A program made the position numbers and the translations under genes. Shown one piece after another: positions 37,301 to 48,645 of a stretch of DNA of 64,000 nt; positions within the stretch are counted from its first letter, which is position 1; every line of letters starts with the position of its first letter. The DNA lies in contig NC_092677.1 of NCBI RefSeq assembly GCF_964355755.1, positions 3,541,001 through 3,605,000 of the forward strand, written 5' to 3'. The notes under the pieces are model-generated. The model had not been told where the DNA came from, ran no database searches, and was given only the letters and a program-made list of their open reading frames with translations. Source of the stretch: Antedon mediterranea (taxonomy: Eukaryota; Echinodermata; Crinoidea; Comatulida; Antedonidae).

Positions 37301-40300
37301 AAGACGTAGGAACTTGAAGCATATCTCTATTTTTGAAAGACTACCCAACGAAATTCTCATCATGATTCTTACATTTGCAATGACCAATGATGTTGCAAGT
37401 AGACAGTTTCTGCCATGTGTGACATGGCTGCAGCAGATGGTGCCATGTGTGACAAAAAGGTTCAAGGGTTCAGCAGATGGTGCCATGTGTTCCCTTGATG
37501 AGCTGCTTGTCTACGTCAACCCAGGCGTAGAAACAAGATCTAATGTTGCTTGGGTGATATTACTAAAGGGAGAAAGTCTACCATGATGGTATACTATTGA
37601 ACGCGTCTTTTGGAGGAAAGGAAGAAAAAATACACGGTTTTATAAGTACGATTTTAATTACTGTTTATAGTATTTTATTACCATGTTTTATCTATATATT
37701 TTAATTAGGCCTAATATCTTCTTTAAAATTGTAAATGAAAGCAAATATGGTTTTATATTGAAATCAACCATCTTTTAGGTAAATATGCCTGCATTAATAA
37801 CTCTTTTACCACTGTAAAGAATCGTAGCCTACGATAAAATAGCCTTAGGAAAAATATGCTTACAAATATTTAATTGTCAAAAATGTAGGTCTACATTTGT
37901 GACAATTAAATAATATATACTGTTATATATAAAACAGAGAAGAAAGGTGGGACGAACCCACACAAGACAAGAAAAAAGTAACTTTACCTTAACCATTTGA
38001 AGTAACATTAGAACATTTTGAAAACTGAGTTATATACGTGTTTTCGATACTTTTCATTTCATTACTTTTTCACATTACATTTGCTTTGTTTGTTATAAAT
38101 TATGTTAGATTTTATATAATTCTCTTAGTTGTGTTTTTGAATTGTGAATGAGTGTTTAATAAATAAAATTCAAGAACTGATTTAGTATTCTTATTTTCAT
38201 CATAAGAAATAACATAACTATATCAATTATAATTTAAGTAGACGGTACCGATTAAAACATTCATTATATAGATTAATTTTTTTTTTAAACAGAAGAAAGA
38301 AGGAAGACTGAAAAGATTCAATCTAGAAACAGCGCAAATAACGATAGCCAAAAACTGATCGGTCAACTCGGCCACAATAAAGTATGGAACGAAAAAGTGC
38401 TTTGTCTATTATTATTTTTATTATTTAATATTATTTTATTTTATTATGGATAGGCCTATTCAGGCTTTAAAGAAGAAATAAAAAACACTCGTATAAAAAA
38501 ATGATCTCATTGCCGATATGAATACGAAACCTCGTGTTAAAAAACACATGCTGATATTTGACATTTAATTAAATGTAATAAGGAAATCATTCTTATTTTT
38601 GGTGCTGTAAACGTTGTCTAAATATAATTATTATTCATTAAAAAGTCAGAATTATTCCTAGGTAAAAAAATAATATGAAAACATTTTATTTTATCTCATT
38701 TTTTTGGCACTTTTTGGGTGGCCGAGTTGACCGATTAGTTTTAGGCCGAGTTGACGTGAGGTCGAGTTGACGTACGTGAGGCCGAGTTTACTTGAGAGCG
38801 AGTTGACTTGGGGCCGAGTTGACTTGGGACCGACTTGACTTTGTTCAAGACAGTTTTAGGACCGACTTTGATCGAAATCATTAATAAAATACAACAGTAT
38901 AGTTATTTTTTAATATTGAACATTTTAGATTGATTAGACTCCTTTTCTATTGTTATTTCTACTGTACTCTGAAAGACACAGTACGAACCAAAAATATAGG
39001 CTAAATGGAATAGGAGTTTGGCTAAATAAATGATTTGCACATTTTTGTAGAATACCTTTTGCACATTTAACGTCAAAACTGATCCTTTTTACATTTAACG
39101 GCGTGATGTTTGCACATTTAGTAGGTTTTGAATTTTGACAGATTAGCACATTTGAGGGTGACATGTTTGCACAAATGCGACTTTTTACACATTTCACGGC
39201 CGCAACACGGTCCAACCGGTCATATGCCATTTCTTATATTGGATGAGGCCATGTCTTAAATTCGTTGTTGTCATTCAAAAATGGTTTGGAATTTACCATT
39301 ATCGTGGATTTGCTTTTTTTAGTGGGCACTGAAAATAACCTATAATAAAGATGAAATAAAATTAGTTTCAATCAAAATTACTGATGTATTTTTTTCAAAT
39401 TATTGGCTTTGATAAATTTCAACATGTCTACCCATCATGTGGACTATTAAATGCGCAGCCGATGCTGCTGCTCAGAATTAATTATGATAAATCAAACCAT
39501 GGTGGAAATTTTCACCATGCATGATGATCCGACCAACATTAATACAGGACAAAATTACTAATTAATAAAGGGAAGAGAGAACCAATGTATGTATGGTTTT
39601 AATCTTCGACTTATCATATTCTTAATTTTAAAGAAACATTGATGACTTGTACTTGTAGTAGGCCTAGGCCCGAAAATACGCTCCCTAAATATTTAGGCCT
39701 AGCACAGCTTAGGATTGGTGGTTCCGAGAATCCGTGTTAGATAGTGTAATTATTGAGATTACGATTATGTGATACAAAATTGTTTACGTTGATGAGAAGC
39801 TTATTAATTTCAGCGGGTAAAAACAGAAATCTAGCCTATTTGTTTTAGGGAAATTGTACAATAGAGATATCCTATATTGTATTGTTTTGAAGGTTTAAAT
39901 GGAGAAAATCCTCTTCCTTACTCACGAGGACGATCGATACGAGGCATCGATTGCGTCCGAGAAACTCAACAGGTGTTTTTTCAGACCTAGGCCTAGGACT
40001 AGCCTAGTCCTGCTAGGCCTAGGACTAGCCTAGTCCTGCTAGGCCTAGGACTAGCCTAGTCCTGCTAGTGTGGCCTACCGAAAACTTTATATAAGGCTTG
40101 CAATAACGATTCTATCATAAAATATAAAATTTATTGTAAAGTGTAGGCCTACTGTTTACCGCGCTGAGGCATATGAAATCAGAAAATGAATGTTCATTGA
40201 TTTCTCAAGTAACAGAAGAGTAGGCCTATACTGTATTTATTATTATTAATATTAGCATATAATTTTCTTACCTCAGAACTTCTGATTCCACTGAGCTTCC

Positions 40301-40633
40301 TCCACCATTCCGTGTATTCTTGATCCTTTTCCCAGAGGGTGATAATATCATAGACTTAAAAGATTTGAAATAGTTGAACGATGATGACTGAACCATTTCC
40401 CCTCCACTAAGATGGTTAACGATTCCTTCTTTAAATTTCGATTTGGAAAAATCGCAAAAAGTCACAAAAAAATTGTTAGGCCTACATCCTGTTGATATTC
40501 CGTAACAGATAATAATCAGTATATATAATAATATATCAGTCAGTTCGTCAAGCCAAGTGGCGAGGCTATTGCAAAACTTACAGCAATTAGCTATAAAACA
40601 TATAAGAGATAATAGAGTCATAGGCAACACCAA
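34400..40633 (-). CDS. Uncharacterised nuclease-fold-like family, copy 2
   Basis: Exons 40633-40272, 34962-34733 and 34602-34400 join in frame to 264 residues. Phases (2, then 1) match copies 1 and 4. The core has GGSSVESEVL then SFEMLHYCCNAELLKTETEV, TADYKCSLFG, LGVSVTRAMKF, DATRLL and NTVVLVTVTE. The first intron is 5.3 kb and contains a decayed OTU/F-box gene on the other strand plus repeats. The distal first exon might instead be a leftover of a different copy, with the real first exon of this gene lost. The first 40 residues are hydrophobic and may be a leader or an over-extended exon. Confidence 0.6.
35345..35560. mobile_element. Palindromic MITE of about 210 bp
   Basis: The left arm, ACTATAGGATAACCATA...TCAAATGACGTCATAA, is mirrored by TTATGAAGTCATTTGATGGG...TATGGTTGTTATCCTAATAGT-type sequence on the right. 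The arms are about 75 bases with mismatches and small gaps. No coding content. Confidence 0.7.
35575..35843 (+). CDS. Possible small membrane-protein reading frame, weak
   Basis: An ATG-started frame of about 89 codons ending at TAG, beginning immediately after the preceding MITE. Residues about 40-75 form one or two hydrophobic segments (LFLLIEVLFILGIAMYI). AT-rich DNA often produces such frames by chance, and there is no homology that I recognise. Confidence 0.15.
36654..37586 (+). pseudogene. Decayed OTU cysteine protease with downstream F-box
   Basis: Pieces in different frames follow the order of an OTU-domain protein. At 36,654 comes YNPTGDRNCQFSAVSDQL (the D-x-x-NC catalytic motif), then a stop. 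Next is WSVFITEMPEDYL near 36,805, and then from about 36,845, in another frame, NGTYGNQITLQAIADIF and LGHLPEGNGEHYLSLS with the catalytic His of GEHY. An acidic linker (DETSDTDESIIDKD) follows in a third frame. A separate frame at 37,314-37,586 starts IFERLPNEILIMILTFAM, an F-box-like motif. At least two frame changes make this a pseudogene, unless unseen short introns explain them. OTU proteins of this type are often spread by mobile elements. Confidence 0.65.
37868..37913. repeat. Hairpin of about 46 bp
   Basis: Near-perfect inverted repeat ATTTAATTGTCAAAAATGTA / TACATTTGTGACAATTAAAT with almost no loop. It could be a tiny MITE relic. The surrounding 37,590-38,350 is AT-rich without supported genes. 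Confidence 0.75.
38358..38742. mobile_element. Inverted-repeat element with GGTCAACTCGGCCAC ends
   Basis: CTGATCGGTCAACTCGGCCA at 38,358 is mirrored by TGGCCGAGTTGACCGATTAG at 38,719-38,738. The interior is AT-rich and non-coding. The right end merges into a short tandem array (38,719-38,860) of variants of GGCCGAGTTGAC spaced 16-21 bases apart. Confidence 0.6.
39020..39200. repeat. Degenerate TTTGCACATTTA repeats
   Basis: Seven or so occurrences of GCACATTT/ACACATTT words spaced 25-40 bases apart, separated by variable sequence. Confidence 0.45.
39985..40070. repeat. 26-bp palindromic minisatellite, three copies
   Basis: AGGCCTAGGACTAGCCTAGT followed by CCTGCT is repeated three times. Each unit is itself nearly self-complementary. 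It lies about 200 bases from the donor site of copy 2 exon 1, inside its intron. Confidence 0.85.
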
Positions 40634-41224
40634 TACCCGTCACTGCTTCTTTATATAGTCGTCGTCGCTAAAAAACAATCGGCAGCCAACCAATCAACAG
40701 TCAAATATTATTGGATTGTTCAACTTAATCAGAGGGATTACAAAAGTACTGATACCTTTATAATAGCATAATTTATTAATTATTAAATTTACTATATCTT
40801 CATCTTCTAATTTTTTTCTTTTGTGAGATTCACTCACCTTTATTTCATATTTTTATTACATACTTATTTATAATAAATACATTTCTTTGTATCAGTTCTT
40901 GTTTCTCTTAGTTTGTTTTTTTATTTGATTCTGAATCGCCCGGGTGATATTCTGAAAATTAATGATATAATATAATTATAGTATACATATATTTCTTTAT
41001 ATATTTCTTTTTATATATGAAGTTTCCTATTTGCCTTACAGATGTAGATCATAAATATAAATTATACAATTCATCATTAAAATATTTAAAATAATGGAAG
41101 CAAAACAACTCAGCTAACACTTAGAGTACAGCCTTTTACACATTAGTTGTATTGTGCACCAAATTGAGTACGGTATATAGTATGATTTACAGTCATCTTC
41201 ACATAAAATAAACTTAATGAATCA

Positions 41225-41960
41225 AAAACAGAGTTATTAGTTTTAACTCCACCAAAAGTCGACATTAAGTAATAGAAATATTCAACTGAATATTGGTGAA
41301 ATTATTGTTAAACCCTCCAACACAGTTAGAAATCTTGGTGTGGTGTTTGATGTTTTTCTTCGTATGACACCTCACATTGATAATGTCTGCCGTACTGTAA
41401 ATTTTTTCTTTTCTTTCACTAATTCTATCCAGGTTAGATTATTGTAACTCACTATTTGTTGGAATGTCCAAACATAACATTTCGAGATTACAAAAGCTTC
41501 AGAATCGGGTTGCCAGGTTAATTTACCAAGTACCTATGTTTGTTAGTTCTAGACCTCTGCTTTATGAATTGCATTGGCTACCTGTTGAAAATAGAATCAC
41601 TTTTAAAGTGTTACTTCATGTCTACAATTGTATAACTAATAATGCGCCCTGTTATCTGAGCAATCTCTTACGGGTGTATAGGTGTGCTAAGAGAGGCCTG
41701 AGGTCCGAGATAGATCACACTAGATTGGATCACTGTCTCGAAAAGCGGACCTCTGGAAATAATACTTTCTCAAAATTTGGACCGGAGATGTGGAACGAAC
41801 TCCGTTCTGTGATCCGGGAACAAGCCCTCAAAACACATCTATTTCTTAAGAAGTAACTCATTGGTGGGTCTGCTGATGTAAAGCGCTTTGATCATTTTAC
41901 ACTAATTTGGAAAAGCGCTATATAAATAAATAATAATAATAATAATAATAAAAATAAAAT
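41225..41960 (+). mobile_element. 5'-truncated non-LTR retrotransposon (RT C-terminus plus 3' tail)
   Basis: Translation shows VLTPPK, then IIVKPSNTVRNLGVVFD, and HIDNVCRTV, YCNSLFVGMSK, RLQKLQNRVARLIY, YELHWLPVENRITFKVLL, and WNEL...LKTHLF to a stop at 41,856. This is the standard C-terminal order of non-LTR reverse transcriptases, with small frame breaks before 41,464. The tail GCGCTTTGATCATTTT...GCGCTATATAAAT(AATA)n follows, matching the SINE tail at 10,780. An L2/Crack-like clade is a reasonable guess. Upstream (40,640-41,220) and downstream (41,965-42,960) there is only AT-rich DNA. Confidence 0.85.
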
Positions 41961-43786
41961 AAAAACAATAAATTAAATTAAATCAGCATTAATAAAATGC
42001 ATTCATAGTATGCTCCTGTACAAGGATACTCTTAAATATGACCCATGGGTTTTTACAGATTGGTATTAGTAGTGCTGACAATATTTTTATTTTGTATTAT
42101 AGAGTTATAGAGTAAAAGAACCGGCACTATTGTTAAATTGTTTTAAAATATCTCCAACCTTTTTCCATAGTTAAACACTTACATTTGAAAAACATATGTT
42201 TCTCATCTTCTGATATTTCACATAATTGTTTGTATGTTTATTTCCATTTATATAATTGTATATTTGTTGGTATAATTCTAAGCAGTAATTTGTAATTAAA
42301 TTGTGCATATTTTTTGTTTTTCTCATTTTTTACTTTTCTTGACCAAAATGTCAAAACCAATTAACATTTTCAATACTAATTTCATGTTCCCATTTGGGAA
42401 TAGTAATGGGGCAACAAATATGCCATAAATTAAACTTGAAAAAACTTTTTTGTCTTTAATTTGAAAATCCTGCTTATACTATTATTCATCTGGATTTAAT
42501 TTAACACTGTTTTCATTAGAAATGTTTTTTTTATCATCAAAATATTTAGGAATAAGTTTAATTGTATAAGCCAGGGAGATGTAAAATAATTATATATATT
42601 TAGTTTAGGTCTACATATCCCTGTATAAGCGTATCATATTCACTAAGCCAGTTTTATTTTACTTCTGTAACAGAATTTCACCTTGGTGCATTAGTATTTT
42701 AATTTTGACTTGATTGATTGATTTGATAAAAACCCGACTCCACATTATATAAAACAAAGCTTTGTTTTTACATACAATATGCATACGGTATATGAGTCAG
42801 AAATGCTAAACACGCTTCTAATGTAATGAGACCGTATATTATAATTATACTCGTGTTTGTAACATGTGTTTGTAATTAATTATCGTACACTTTCAATATT
42901 ATTTTTGGTGTCATTATTATTTGTATTAGTTATTTAACATACATGTCATCGTATAAAATTTAGAAAATTTAAAAAATAATTTACACTATAATACAGATAT
43001 TACATTATACCAATAACACTCTCTTATAATATTCTCTTGTTTCTCATTTCGTTTTGATTTTACAACAGAATATTAAATTAAGAGCGCATGACATAAAATA
43101 TTCACATCAAAAAATGTATGAATCTCAATTTCTTCCTATTTTTCGCTTTTCTCGATTGTCAAATATTGAGCAATACTGATTGGTTACTTCAGTAACAGTT
43201 ACCATGACAACTGTATTCGCTTTTACGTCTGCGTGTATGGTCGTCTCGTACGCAATCAGAACGGTATCGGCAACATGGCGAGACGGTGCCCAGACGTGCA
43301 GAACTTGTTTATGCCAGTCCTCCATCGTGTTTTGAGTCGCATTTAATATCCCTGTAAGAAAAAAACATTTGTTATAAAAACCTTTGTTATAAATGACTAC
43401 AGTAAGAAAGAAATACACCTAATAATAATCCCAGAGCGTGTTTCAAATATCCATCCGTTGCGGTCATTTTGATACCCATTGTGGATATGATGCGTGAAAA
43501 AAAAATCAAGAATTGGGTTGGAAACACAATTCTATTTTGAGAACGGAGAGGGCGGGTTTTCGACCACTTTGATCAAGCATCCTCTCTGTTAACACGATCA
43601 CATTAAGTTGAAGACAATTTTCCTTATTTTCCATCACCGATTTCCATCCTAACACAGCAACATTTTTACAAGTAAGTTTTCTAACAATTCGGCACCTTAT
43701 GCGATGCTACTCATACTTCCACGACTACAAATACTACAGCCCTTTCCTTTATGGAAAGTCTACCTATGTACTGTATGTGTGGTAAC

Positions 43787-45889
43787 CAGGGGTGGCGCCA
43801 GGATCTTCCCGACGCGGGGGCTACATTCCCCGACGAGGGGGCTATGCGAGCGAAGCGAGCATCACAAGGCTGGGGGCCAGGGGGCCGCCAAGGGCCCCCG
43901 GTGGGGTCCAGGGGGCGAAGCGCCCGGAAGCAACGCGTTCTAGCGTCATTTGAGGTCATTTTAATCAGATTTAGGGTAGCAATTTTTTCCATTTTTTATA
44001 ATGCATAAATAAAATACTGCGTGCAAAAAAACGATGCGCGATGACTGTTTCAATCCATCTTTTTCAATTTAAAAAATAAAATTTCAAAGAAAATTTAGAA
44101 AAATAGAGTTGGAGGTCCTGGAAATTGGACTTATTATACTTCAAAACATGAAACAAAGTATATAAGTCCCTATCATGGTTGTGACTGAGCTAAGAAATGT
44201 TTGAAAAATAGAGATGTTAGGTCCCGGAAAATGCACTTCTTGTACTTCGAAACATGACCAGCTTTATTTTTGGGGCTGAGCTAAGAAAATGTTTAAAACT
44301 AGAGCTGCAGGTCTTCAAAAAATTGCATTTTATACTTTGGAAACATCAGGCCCAGAGGCTTAAAAAACGCAAGCGTAGACCTTTTTCAGTCGGGGAAATA
44401 AGTTTATTCCTCCCAAGTGTATGCCTGCGTACCATCTGGACTTCCGAGTGGTGAGAAATTCATGACATACAGGACATTGAAAATTTAATAACTTAGCTAT
44501 AATAAGATGTTGGCTAAGCGAAAATGGCATGTTTTTTTGTTTAGTAATGGATGAAATATTTATTTTAGGTGCCCCACGGTACAGAAGGTTACTTGTAAAT
44601 TAAAAAATTGGTGAACATACGAACAATTAACATAATTCGTTTTTGCTGTAACTAGTGTAGCGTACGTCGACACAGTACACGACGTAACCGTCGGTAAACT
44701 TCGCCTGGAAAATAACTACAGTACACATTTTGGTCCCTGGATGGAACATGATATCACGACCCAACGTTGAACGATTCGTACAAAAGGGATACCGCCAGAC
44801 AAGTGCGTACCTATAGCTATTGTTTATAGTAGTAATTCAGATCGCTGGCAATAATGAATGCATATAAAGTGCATAATTTCACTCTGACGTACTCTCACGG
44901 TCAATGAAACGTCGAGGTTTTCTAGGCGCTGAAGCTACGAAGTGAACGCGAACGAATTATATTCCCCGACAAAAAGTACCCGAACCACCGGTAAACTTCG
45001 CCTGGAAAATAACTACATTACACATTTTGGTCCCTGGATGGAACTTGATATCACGTCTCGACCCAACGTTGAACGATTCGTACAAAGGGATACCGCCAGA
45101 CAAGTGCGTACCTAGCTAATGTTTAGTAGTAAGTTAGATCGCTGGCAATAATGAATGCATATAAATTGCATAATAGCACTCTGACGTACTCTCACGGTCA
45201 ATGAGACGTCGCGGTTTTCTAGGCGCTGAAGCTACCAAGTGAACGCGAACGTTTTTTACTGTATATTATATTCCCCGACAAAAAGTACCCGTGTTCCCTT
45301 CGGTAACCGTCGGTAAACTTCGCCTGGAAAATAACTACATTACACATTTTGGTCCCTGGATGGAACATGATATCACGCGTCTCGACCCAACGGTGAACGA
45401 TTCGTACAAAGGGATACCGCCAAACAAGTGCGTACTAGCTATTGTTTAGTAGTTAGATCTCTGGCAATAATGAATGCATAAAAGTGCATAATAGCCCTCT
45501 GACTAGTCTGGGCTCCAGACGGAGTTTTTTCTTAATATTAGTAAAAATATAAATATTTTTGCACATATGGCGTTTCATACGTGTATTACTTGAGTTTGTA
45601 TTTTCAGACAAAAATCGCGGTCGAAATAAAAACAAATAAATAAAAATAAAAAACAAAACAGACTTGGGGCAAGTCTACCCTCTGACGTACTCTCACGGTC
45701 AATGGAACGTCGTGGTTTTCTAGGCGCTGAAGCTATATGAAGTGAACGCGAACGTTTTTTACTGTATGTTATATTCCCCGACAAAAAGTAGGCTACCCGT
45801 GTTTCCCGACGGGGGGGCTAGGCTCCCCGACGATCCGAGGGGGCTAGAGCCCCCGTAGCCCCCCCCCCCCCCCGCTGGCGCCACCACTG
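43787..45889. mobile_element. hAT-type non-autonomous transposon, 2.1 kb, 8-bp target duplication
   Basis: Ends CAGGGGTGGCGCCAG and CTGGCGCCACCACTG are inverted copies with one mismatch. The element is flanked by identical octamers GTGGTAAC (43,779-43,786 and 45,890-45,897), diagnostic of hAT transposition. GC-rich subterminal blocks at both ends repeat CCCGACGNGGGGGCTA. Inside are about three degenerate 110-bp repeats (44,088-44,360, word AGGTCCYGGAAAATGCACTT). Three larger repeats of 300 bp or more follow (from about 44,690, 45,000 and 45,309, each with TTCGCCTGGAAAATAACTAC and GGCGCTGAAGCTA). No transposase remains. Confidence 0.85.
45504..45677. mobile_element. 174-bp insertion inside the hAT element, 9-bp target duplication
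   Basis: The third internal repeat of the hAT element is interrupted here; the other two repeats show the empty site. The insertion is bounded by identical CCCTCTGAC (45,495-45,503 and 45,678-45,686). Ends TAGTCTGGGCTCCAGAC and GACTTGGGGCAAGTCTA are roughly inverted. A 9-bp duplication would suit a Mutator-like MITE. Confidence 0.75.
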
Positions 45890-46009
45890 GTGGTAACGTG
45901 AGTGTGGTTTATGGTGTGTCCAGGCTACTGGTGTGATTCCAGTTTACACAAGGGCCAACTGTTCGGCCGCCATTGTGATTTAACACATGTTTTTTCCGAC
46001 TTTATACGT

Positions 46010-46034
46010 ATATATATATATATATATATATATA
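46010..46034. repeat. (TA)n microsatellite
   Basis: Uninterrupted TA run of about twelve units, directly before the hairpin minisatellite. A similar run is at 49,807-49,822. Confidence 0.9.
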
Positions 46035-46059
46035 TTTCTGTTTACTTTTATATGTTGTC

Positions 46060-47435
46060 CTCTCGTAGGAAAATGTTAACGACACAAACATTACCCGCAC
46101 ATATTATACTCTTATATTATACTGTAATCCCTGTATGTCGTGCGATTAACGACTCGGACACGAATTTTATAGGTCGTGCGATAACAACTCGCACATTTAC
46201 TTTCGCCTTAGCCGAAGACAAGGCCCATATATAAATCCTCTTGTAGGAAGATATTAACGACACAGACATTACTTGCACATATACTTTTATAATATTTCGT
46301 GCGATGAACGACTCGCACATGAATTTTATATGTCGTGCGATAACGACTCCCACATTTACTTTCGCCTTAGTCGAAGACAAGGCCCATACATAAATCCTCT
46401 TGTAGGAAGATATTAACGACACAGACATTACCTGCACATATACTTTTATAATATGTCGTGCGATGAACGACTCGCACATGAATTTTATATGTCGTGCGAT
46501 AAGGACCCGCACATGAATTTTATATGTCGTGCGATAACGACTCGCACATGAATTTTATATGTCGTGCGATAAGACTCGCACATGATATGTCGTGCGATAA
46601 CGACTCGCACATGAATTTTATATGTCGTGCGATAACGACTCGCATATGAATTTTATATGTCGTGCGATAACGACTCGCACATGAATTTTTATATGTCGTG
46701 CGATAACGACTCGCACATGAATTTTATATGTCGTGCGATAACGACTCGCACATGAATTGTATATGTCGTGCGATAACGACTCGCACATGAATGTTATATG
46801 TCGTGCGATAACGACTCGCACATGAATGTTTATATGTCGTGCGATAACGACTCGCACATGAATGTTTATATGTCGTGCGATAAAGACTCGCACATGAATT
46901 TTATATGTCGTGCGATAACGACTCGCACATGAATTGTATATGTCGTGCGATAACGACTCGCACATGAATTTTATATGTCGTGCGATAACGACTCGCACAT
47001 GAATTTTATATGTCGTGCGATAACGACTCGCACATTAATTGTATATGTCGTGCGATAACGACTCGCACATGATTTTTATATGTCGTGCGATAACGACTCG
47101 CACATGAATGTTTATATGTCGTGCGATAACGACTCGCACATGAATGTTTATATGTCGTGCGATAAAGACTCGCACATGAATTTCATATGTCGTGCGATAA
47201 CGACTCGCACATAAATTTTATATGTCGTGCGATAACGACTCGCACATAAATTTTATATGTCGTGCGATAACGACTCGCACATGAATTTTATATGTCGTGC
47301 GATTACGACTCGCACATTTACTTTCGCCTTAGTCAACGACAAGGCCCATACATAAACGATAACGACTCGCACATTACAAGGCCCATACATAAATCCTCTC
47401 GTAGGAAGATATTAACGACACAAACATTTTTTAAC
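46060..47435. repeat. 35-bp hairpin minisatellite inside a longer composite repeat
   Basis: About 30 copies of a 34-36 bp unit, TATGTCGTGCGATAACGACT followed by CGCACATGAATTT. Every unit contains the inverted repeat GTGCGA...TCGCAC. At the left (46,060-46,500) and right (47,318-47,435) edges, units are embedded in a longer block of about 170 bp with CTTTCGCCTTAG, AGACAAGGCCCATA and AAATCCTCTNGTAGGAAGAT. Variants (AAAGACTC, ATGTTTATATG) recur in blocks, showing local re-duplication. Stop-free frames here are by-products. Confidence 0.93.
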
Positions 47436-48110
47436 AGACAGGCACTATAGTAATCGCAAACCACATTACACATTGGTATGGTATGTCGAGCGATAACAGA
47501 CTAGCATTTTTCACCTTAGTATCAGATATTACTTCGAGTATCCAGTTTTCCTTACGGTGTGATATATTTTACTGGGACACTGTTTATTTCCTTTATATAT
47601 ACACAGTATATTAGGTCAAAGTGACGAGTTAAATTCTAGTTTTAATAATATACATTATTTTATATATTTTTTAAAAATATATACACACTTCTACTTCTAA
47701 GTAAAATATAAAAGCTAACTTTCTATATTAACGTCTACAAACGACTATGCCTAGTAATTACACAAACAAACAAACGTGTACCTTTCCATAAGTTCGGTCA
47801 AGTGAAGTTTTGAATTCAGCCTAGCTCCACTGTACATAATGTATAATAACTATAATAATTATATCGTACGGCAATCCACACTACGTTTTGGGGTATTAAC
47901 ATTTTGTGGTATTGTATTCTTACATCGATTTCTGCTAGGGGTTCATATTGGCCAAACGGACAGCACGTAAGACAACCATAAATTGTACCAACTTAGTTTT
48001 TTTCAACTGTTATTGATTGATGTAAATACATCTTCTATAAAACTTTTGCAAAAAAAAAATCATAAAATATTGTTTTATCATAATACATAATGCAAATAGG
48101 TAATATTTGA
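47436..48110. other. Spacer without supported genes
   Basis: AT-rich DNA following the minisatellite. I see no exon-like stretch or clear element end. Confidence 0.5.
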
Positions 48111-48119
48111 ATGTAATAT

Positions 48120-48645
48120 AATACACAAAAATCTAACATAGCTCTTTAATTATTAACCACATTATGCACATTTTTTCACCAGTTAATTGTATAATATAAA
48201 TACATCATTTTCCTTCAAAACTTTATTAAAAAATATGTTTTGTTAACATGTTGTTAACGTGTAATAAAAAAAAATAAAAAAAAAATTAAAAAATTGTCGT
48301 TTTATCGCAAAAATACATACAAATCAAAGATAGTTCTTTAATTATGAATCACATAATGCCCATTTTTTGTTTTCACTATTTAATTGTATACTATAAATAC
48401 ACAATTTTTAATAAAACACGAAAAATATGTTTTTGTTGTTATCATGGAAACGTGTAACAAAATAAAAATGTGTTGGTTAATCGCAAAATTACACAAAATC
48501 TAACATAGCTCTTAATTATAAATCACATCATGCCCATTGTTTCACCAGTTAATTGTATAATATAAATACACAATTTTAAATCAAATGTTTATTAAAAATA
48601 TGTTTTTGATACCATAGAAATATGTAATAAAAAAAAATATGTTGA
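48120..48645. repeat. AT-rich tandem repeat, about 185 bp, three copies
   Basis: Three diverged direct copies share AAATCTAACATAGCTCTTTA, then CACATNATGCCCATT, then TTAATTGTATAATATAAATA and ATATGTTTTTG. Copies begin near 48,125, 48,310 and 48,485. Between 48,650 and 50,215 I see no supported gene. Confidence 0.75.

Noticed and set aside
43704-44008. Overlapping plus and minus frames rich in G, R and P
   Set aside because: They lie in the GC-rich subterminal part of the hAT element and result from base composition.
46117-46998. Minus-strand frames with repeated RHIKFMCES-type peptides
   Set aside because: Pure translation of the 35-bp minisatellite; no splice or start context.
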